Origin: Saccharibacillus endophyticus | GTDB lineage: Bacteria > Bacillota > Bacilli > Paenibacillales > Paenibacillaceae | Reading direction: 5' to 3' | DNA: 64,000 bases | NCBI RefSeq assembly: GCF_013185185.1 | Contig: NZ_JAAZWE010000009.1 | Span: 56,600 to 120,599 of the forward strand | In this document: in pieces, positions 60,985-64,000 of the stretch | How the letters are laid out: every line of letters begins with the position of its first letter | Numbering within the stretch: position 1 is the first letter of the stretch | The notes under the pieces: generated by a model | The model's input: only the letters and a program-made list of their open reading frames with translations | Databases searched by the model: none | What the model was told of the DNA's origin: nothing | Program-made: the position numbers and the translations under genes

Positions 60985-61367
60985 CAGACAGCTCCGGCCG
61001 CACCCGACATTTTGCTTGCTTCCACCCAAGTTTCGCGAAGATCCGTGATATACTCCAAAACTTCCTGAGATTTGGTCACGTCTTTTCTCACGTTGGATTC
61101 GATCAAGCAGTGCAGCATATATTCATACATCGACAACAAATCTTTAGAGATCGGATAGTCGAAGTTCAAAGACGAAATCAATTCGTGAATAATCGCTTGC
61201 GCTTTGCACAGATTATTATTAGCTTTCTCGTAATTGCGCTCTTCGATGCCTTCCATGCCTGCGCGCACGAAGCGAATCGCACCGTCGTATAACATGATCA
61301 GAAGCTTGGGCTTGGATGCGGTTTGCGCTTGAGCTTGCTGGTATTTCTGATAAGGTGAATAGATCAA
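60984..61367 (-). CDS. fliS: Flagellin export chaperone FliS
   Basis: The 127-residue four-helix protein binds the flagellin C-terminus and prevents premature polymerisation. YSPYQKYQQAQAQTASKPKLLIMLYDGAIRF is the FliS signature. It follows fliD by 20 bases. In Bacillus-type circuits FliS also tunes flagellin level through FliW and CsrA, neither of which is in view. Confidence 0.95.
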   Translation of the reverse strand: MIYSPYQKYQQAQAQTASKPKLLIMLYDGAIRFVRAGMEGIEERNYEKANNNLCKAQAIIHELISSLNFDYPISKDLLSMYEYMLHCLIESNVRKDVTKSQEVLEYITDLRETWVEASKMSGAAGAV

Positions 61368-61387
61368 AATGTACAGCCTCCTTTAAA

Positions 61388-62890
61388 TTACAAACCTGCC
61401 AGACTGGACGACTGACTATTATATCGGTTAATGGACGTTTCCATTGCAGTGAATTTTTTAAAATAATTCGTTTCGATCCGATTTAGTTTTTCGGTCATTT
61501 CGCTGATTCTTCGATCGAGAGAAGTTAACTGCTCGCCCATAACGCTTGTATTCATGAACGACGCCGTCAAATCCTTGCTTGCTCTGGACGTACCTGCGGT
61601 GTCATACATGCGTTGCAAAGAACCCGTGGAAATTTTCCGCATTTTCGCCAACATTCCGTCTGTTTCCGTATATTTGTTGTTGGAAAAAGCTTTGGAATAA
61701 TCCTGATTGAAAAAATCAGACACGGCATTCGGATTGCTTTGCAAAGTGGCTTTCAGTTTATCCGTGTCCAGTTCCAGCTTGCCTTTGGTCTGATAATTGC
61801 CGGTCGTGATGCCGAGCGACACCATGGAAAGCGTGCTCCCGTCAGCCAATTTGACGCCCTGCACCATAGCCGTGCGCATGCTTGCGACGGCATCTTGCAA
61901 AATGCTGTCGTTTTTGAGCATGCCGCTTTTAGCTTTGTCTGTCCATAACTTGGCTTCATCATCACTCATGGCTGCTCGTTCTTCGGTTGAAAGAGGCGTA
62001 TATTTTTTATATCGTTCTTCGCCGACTTTTCCGTTAATTGAAGAAAGTACGTCGTTATAAGCTTCAACAAAGCTTTTAACCGAAGCTACAATCTTATCAG
62101 TATCATCAACAACATTAACTTTTGTCGTTTCTCCGCTTGGAGTAGCCGCATTCAATGTCAAAGATACGCCGTTAATGTCAAACGTATTGGTCGACTTCGT
62201 AACCTGCAGTCCATTAATCGTAACTTTTGCATCCACACCGTTTACGAATTTAAGATCAAATGCGTCTGCAAGACTTTTACTAATACCAAATGCTGTTGAT
62301 GCAGGATCTGTAATTGATACTAGATTGTTTGAAGTTGTCCCATCCGCTTTTAGTGTTCCAGTTGTTTTAGAAGTAAAAGATATGCCATTTTTCGTATCAT
62401 AAATAGCCGTAACTCCAGCGTCTTTATTGCTATTGACCTTTTTAACAAAAGAATCTATAGTTTCGTTTGCATCCACTGGTATAGTCGCATTTCCGACCCT
62501 AACATTTCCTGCTGCCACGCCAAGAGGAGCCGTCAAAGATTTTCCTGTTCCTGCGGTTTGTGTAACAGCATATGATGCGGAAGCCAGATTCGTAACGGAT
62601 ACATCAAACGCACCGCTTGCCGAAGATGAAGCTATTGCCGTAATTGCCGACGTGTTACCTGTAACGGTTGCCTGCTTGGATGTTAAAGTCGAAGAGTTTA
62701 CTAATTCAGAGAGTTTTTCTTGAAATGTTACCATCTTGGTACTAACATCTCGGTAGCTCTCGCGCTTCCACTCCATCAGCTGTTTTTGTTGATTCATTTT
62801 TGTAAGCGGAGCTTTTTCTGCTGTCATCAATTTCTTGACCATCGAGTCGATATCCATTCCGGAAGCCATGCCTGTAATTCTTGTGACCAT
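61388..62890 (-). CDS. fliD: Flagellar filament cap protein FliD
   Basis: This is the hook-associated protein 2 that forms the filament cap and places flagellin subunits. The 500-residue protein starts at ATG 62890 with GGAGGGG five bases before. N-terminal MASGMDIDSMVKKLMTAEKAPL is the FliD_N signature and the C-terminal coiled region ends in RYNSQSSSLAGL. It has a variable central domain about 100-300, and no obvious odd feature. Confidence 0.96.
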   Translation of the reverse strand: MVTRITGMASGMDIDSMVKKLMTAEKAPLTKMNQQKQLMEWKRESYRDVSTKMVTFQEKLSELVNSSTLTSKQATVTGNTSAITAIASSSASGAFDVSVTNLASASYAVTQTAGTGKSLTAPLGVAAGNVRVGNATIPVDANETIDSFVKKVNSNKDAGVTAIYDTKNGISFTSKTTGTLKADGTTSNNLVSITDPASTAFGISKSLADAFDLKFVNGVDAKVTINGLQVTKSTNTFDINGVSLTLNAATPSGETTKVNVVDDTDKIVASVKSFVEAYNDVLSSINGKVGEERYKKYTPLSTEERAAMSDDEAKLWTDKAKSGMLKNDSILQDAVASMRTAMVQGVKLADGSTLSMVSLGITTGNYQTKGKLELDTDKLKATLQSNPNAVSDFFNQDYSKAFSNNKYTETDGMLAKMRKISTGSLQRMYDTAGTSRASKDLTASFMNTSVMGEQLTSLDRRISEMTEKLNRIETNYFKKFTAMETSINRYNSQSSSLAGL

Positions 62891-62922
62891 CAAAACCCCT
62901 CCTGTTAAATACTGTTATCGAC

Positions 62923-63282
62923 TCAAACTCTTTTATCGACCAGAATCCCTGAAAACTCCATCATTTTCGCAACGACATCCAATATTTTTTCCGAAGGAAC
63001 TTCCCGTATGACATCCCCGGTTTCTTTATTCAAAACCTTGATCATAATCGCATGCGTTTTCTCATGCATCGAGATTTCAAGAGACTTTTGAGGGCCTTGA
63101 ATAGCTTGAATGGCTTTCTCGAGCTCCTGCAAAGACTGCTCTTGCGTTTGGTGAAGCTTGGGAATCGTAGTGATCGGAACCGCTTGGGCGGTAGCCATTG
63201 CTTCTGCCGAAGTTTCCCGTTTCGATAAAGAGGATTGTTGCATCGGAAGTGCCCCGTTGAAACCGGATTTTATGCTCGTATC
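62923..63282 (-). CDS. flaG: FlaG family protein
   Basis: The 119-residue protein begins DTSIKSGFNGALPMQQSSL and ends with the conserved FlaG half (QKSLEISMHEKTHAIMIKVLNKETGDVIREVPSEKILD). FlaG influences filament length in several bacteria. The ATG 63282 has GGAGGAA upstream; a longer reading lacks a site. It is the first gene of the sigma-D driven flaG-fliD-fliS-fliT unit. Confidence 0.93.
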   Translation of the reverse strand, partial: DTSIKSGFNGALPMQQSSLSKRETSAEAMATAQAVPITTIPKLHQTQEQSLQELEKAIQAIQGPQKSLEISMHEKTHAIMIKVLNKETGDVIREVPSEKILDVVAKMMEFSGILVDKRV

Positions 63283-63355
63283 CATAAGTATTCCTCCATT
63301 CGTCATCTTGCTTATAAGGCACATCCGTTCAGTCTATGCGTGATTGTTACCTTAT

Positions 63356-63382
63356 ATATCGGCATTTCCGCAAAAATATTTA
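63356..63382 (-). promoter_or_regulatory. Sigma-D (flagellar) promoter of flaG-fliDST
   Basis: On the minus strand TAAA (63379-63382), exactly 15 bases, and GCCGATAT (63356-63363) match the sigma-D consensus perfectly. It drives flaG and the genes behind it. Confidence 0.92.
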
Positions 63383-63399
63383 CCGAAATTATTAGAAAG

Positions 63400-63427
63400 C
63401 AAAAAAAAAGCTCCGCCGAAGCGGAGC
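63400..63427 (-). terminator. Terminator of the flagellin gene
   Basis: On the minus strand GCTCCGC, a TTCG tetraloop and GCGGAGC are followed by TTTTTTTTT. It lies 23 bases past the flagellin stop. Confidence 0.92.
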
Positions 63428-63449
63428 CGTCGAAAAGGTTTTGTAACGA

Positions 63450-64000
63450 TTAACGGAGCAGCGACAATACGCCTTGCGGCGACTGGTTGGCTTGCGCCAG
63501 CATCGATTGCGAAGCTTGCAAGAGAATGTTGTTCTTCGACAATGCGACCATTTCCTTCGCCATGTCCGTATCGCGGATGCGCGACTCGGATGCCGTCAGG
63601 TTTTCTACGGTCGTTCCCAGGTTGTTCGACGTGTATTCCAGACGGTTTTGTACCGCGCCGAGGTTCGCGCGCTGGGTTGCGACTTTTTCGATCGCCGTGC
63701 TGACTTGCGTCAGCGTCGTGGCCGATTTCAAACCGCTGAAGCCTGTAGTATCAATTTTGTTGATCGAGATTGTGAAGCTCGAATCGTCGGCTTGGATGCT
63801 GATGTTGGAATCGCCGGTTGTTTTGTTGATGTTGATGCCGTTGAACGTCGTTTTCGTCATGATGCTGTCGATCTGCGATCCCAAGGCGTTCAACTCGGCA
63901 TTGATGTTCGACTTGTCGCCGTCACCGTACGTGCCGTTTGCTTTTTGCACGTTCAGTTCTTTCATCCGGCCCAGCATCGAGCTGACTTCGTTCATCGCGC
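63450..64000 (-). CDS. hag: Flagellin, C-terminal part (N-terminus beyond window)
   Basis: The visible 183 or so residues are the second half of a flagellin. ERR-like helix NEVSSMLGRMKELNVQKANGTY leads to a short variable region, then the D0/D1 C-terminal coiled coil (LGAVQNRLEYTSNNLGTTVENL, ASESRIRDTDMAKEMVAL...) and the end SPQGVLSLLR. The reading frame stays open to 64000, so the start is outside. Ser/Thr-rich surface residues in the variable part are possible glycosylation sites for Maf. Confidence 0.97.
   Translation of the reverse strand, partial: AMNEVSSMLGRMKELNVQKANGTYGDGDKSNINAELNALGSQIDSIMTKTTFNGININKTTGDSNISIQADDSSFTISINKIDTTGFSGLKSATTLTQVSTAIEKVATQRANLGAVQNRLEYTSNNLGTTVENLTASESRIRDTDMAKEMVALSKNNILLQASQSMLAQANQSPQGVLSLLR

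Overview
The window looks like the chromosome of a motile, spore-former-type Firmicute, most likely in the Paenibacillaceae. This is inferred from the gene content: fused PilM-PilN, the arginine order C-J-B-D-F-G-H, a long-form Hpf, an LPXTG surface protein, sigma-D flagellar promoters and strong Shine-Dalgarno sites. No rRNA, tRNA, CRISPR array, phage or insertion sequence was recognised. Nearly everything reads leftward (- strand). The exceptions are a giant secreted protein, an esterase and an Rpn-family nuclease.

Layout. 1-1.8 kb: the 3' portion of ftsX, then ftsE with its promoter. 1.9-9.8 kb: type IV pilus operon pilB-pilT-pilC-pilA-(structured repeat)-pilD-pilMN-pilO. 10.3-18.6 kb: a divergent 1677-residue secreted DUF5057/choice-of-anchor-A/Ig-like protein facing three prepilin-like genes. 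18.9-21 kb: tributyrin-type esterase and a GGDEF protein. 21.2-30.7 kb: arginine operon argCJBDFGH, interrupted by remarkable structured non-coding DNA. 31-32 kb: Rpn nuclease behind a LexA-type operator. 32.1-37.5 kb: YitT-like membrane protein, prfB with its programmed frameshift, secA, hpf. 37.9-41.9 kb: LPXTG adhesin. 42.2 kb: cold-shock protein. 42.7-50 kb: phosphonate (2-aminoethylphosphonate) synthesis and activation genes with a soluble TPR-alkaline-phosphatase-superfamily protein. 50.2-60.5 kb: pseudaminic-acid-type nonulosonate genes and a Maf flagellin glycosyltransferase. 60.6-64 kb: fliT, fliS, fliD, flaG and the 3' part of flagellin.

How they may work together. The 42.7-64 kb block reads as one surface-filament programme: flagellin and its chaperones, a nonulosonate sugar made and transferred by Pse enzymes and Maf, and a phosphonate pathway (PEP mutase, phosphonopyruvate decarboxylase, a cytidylyltransferase-AEP transaminase fusion) that should deliver CMP-AEP. 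The adjacent soluble phosphatase-superfamily protein is the best candidate to move the phosphonate onto the cytoplasmic flagellin glycan. This would be phosphonate-decorated flagellin, which is an inference and the strongest biological hypothesis in the window.

The second notable discovery is non-coding. A five-unit tandem array of hairpins (22919-23141) shows compensatory changes in two stems per unit. A separate family of nested inverted-repeat elements has three copies (4976-5084, 27111-27222, 23258-23422) that keep architecture and linker sequence while the stem sequences change in concert. Two of these copies and the tandem array lie inside the arginine operon.
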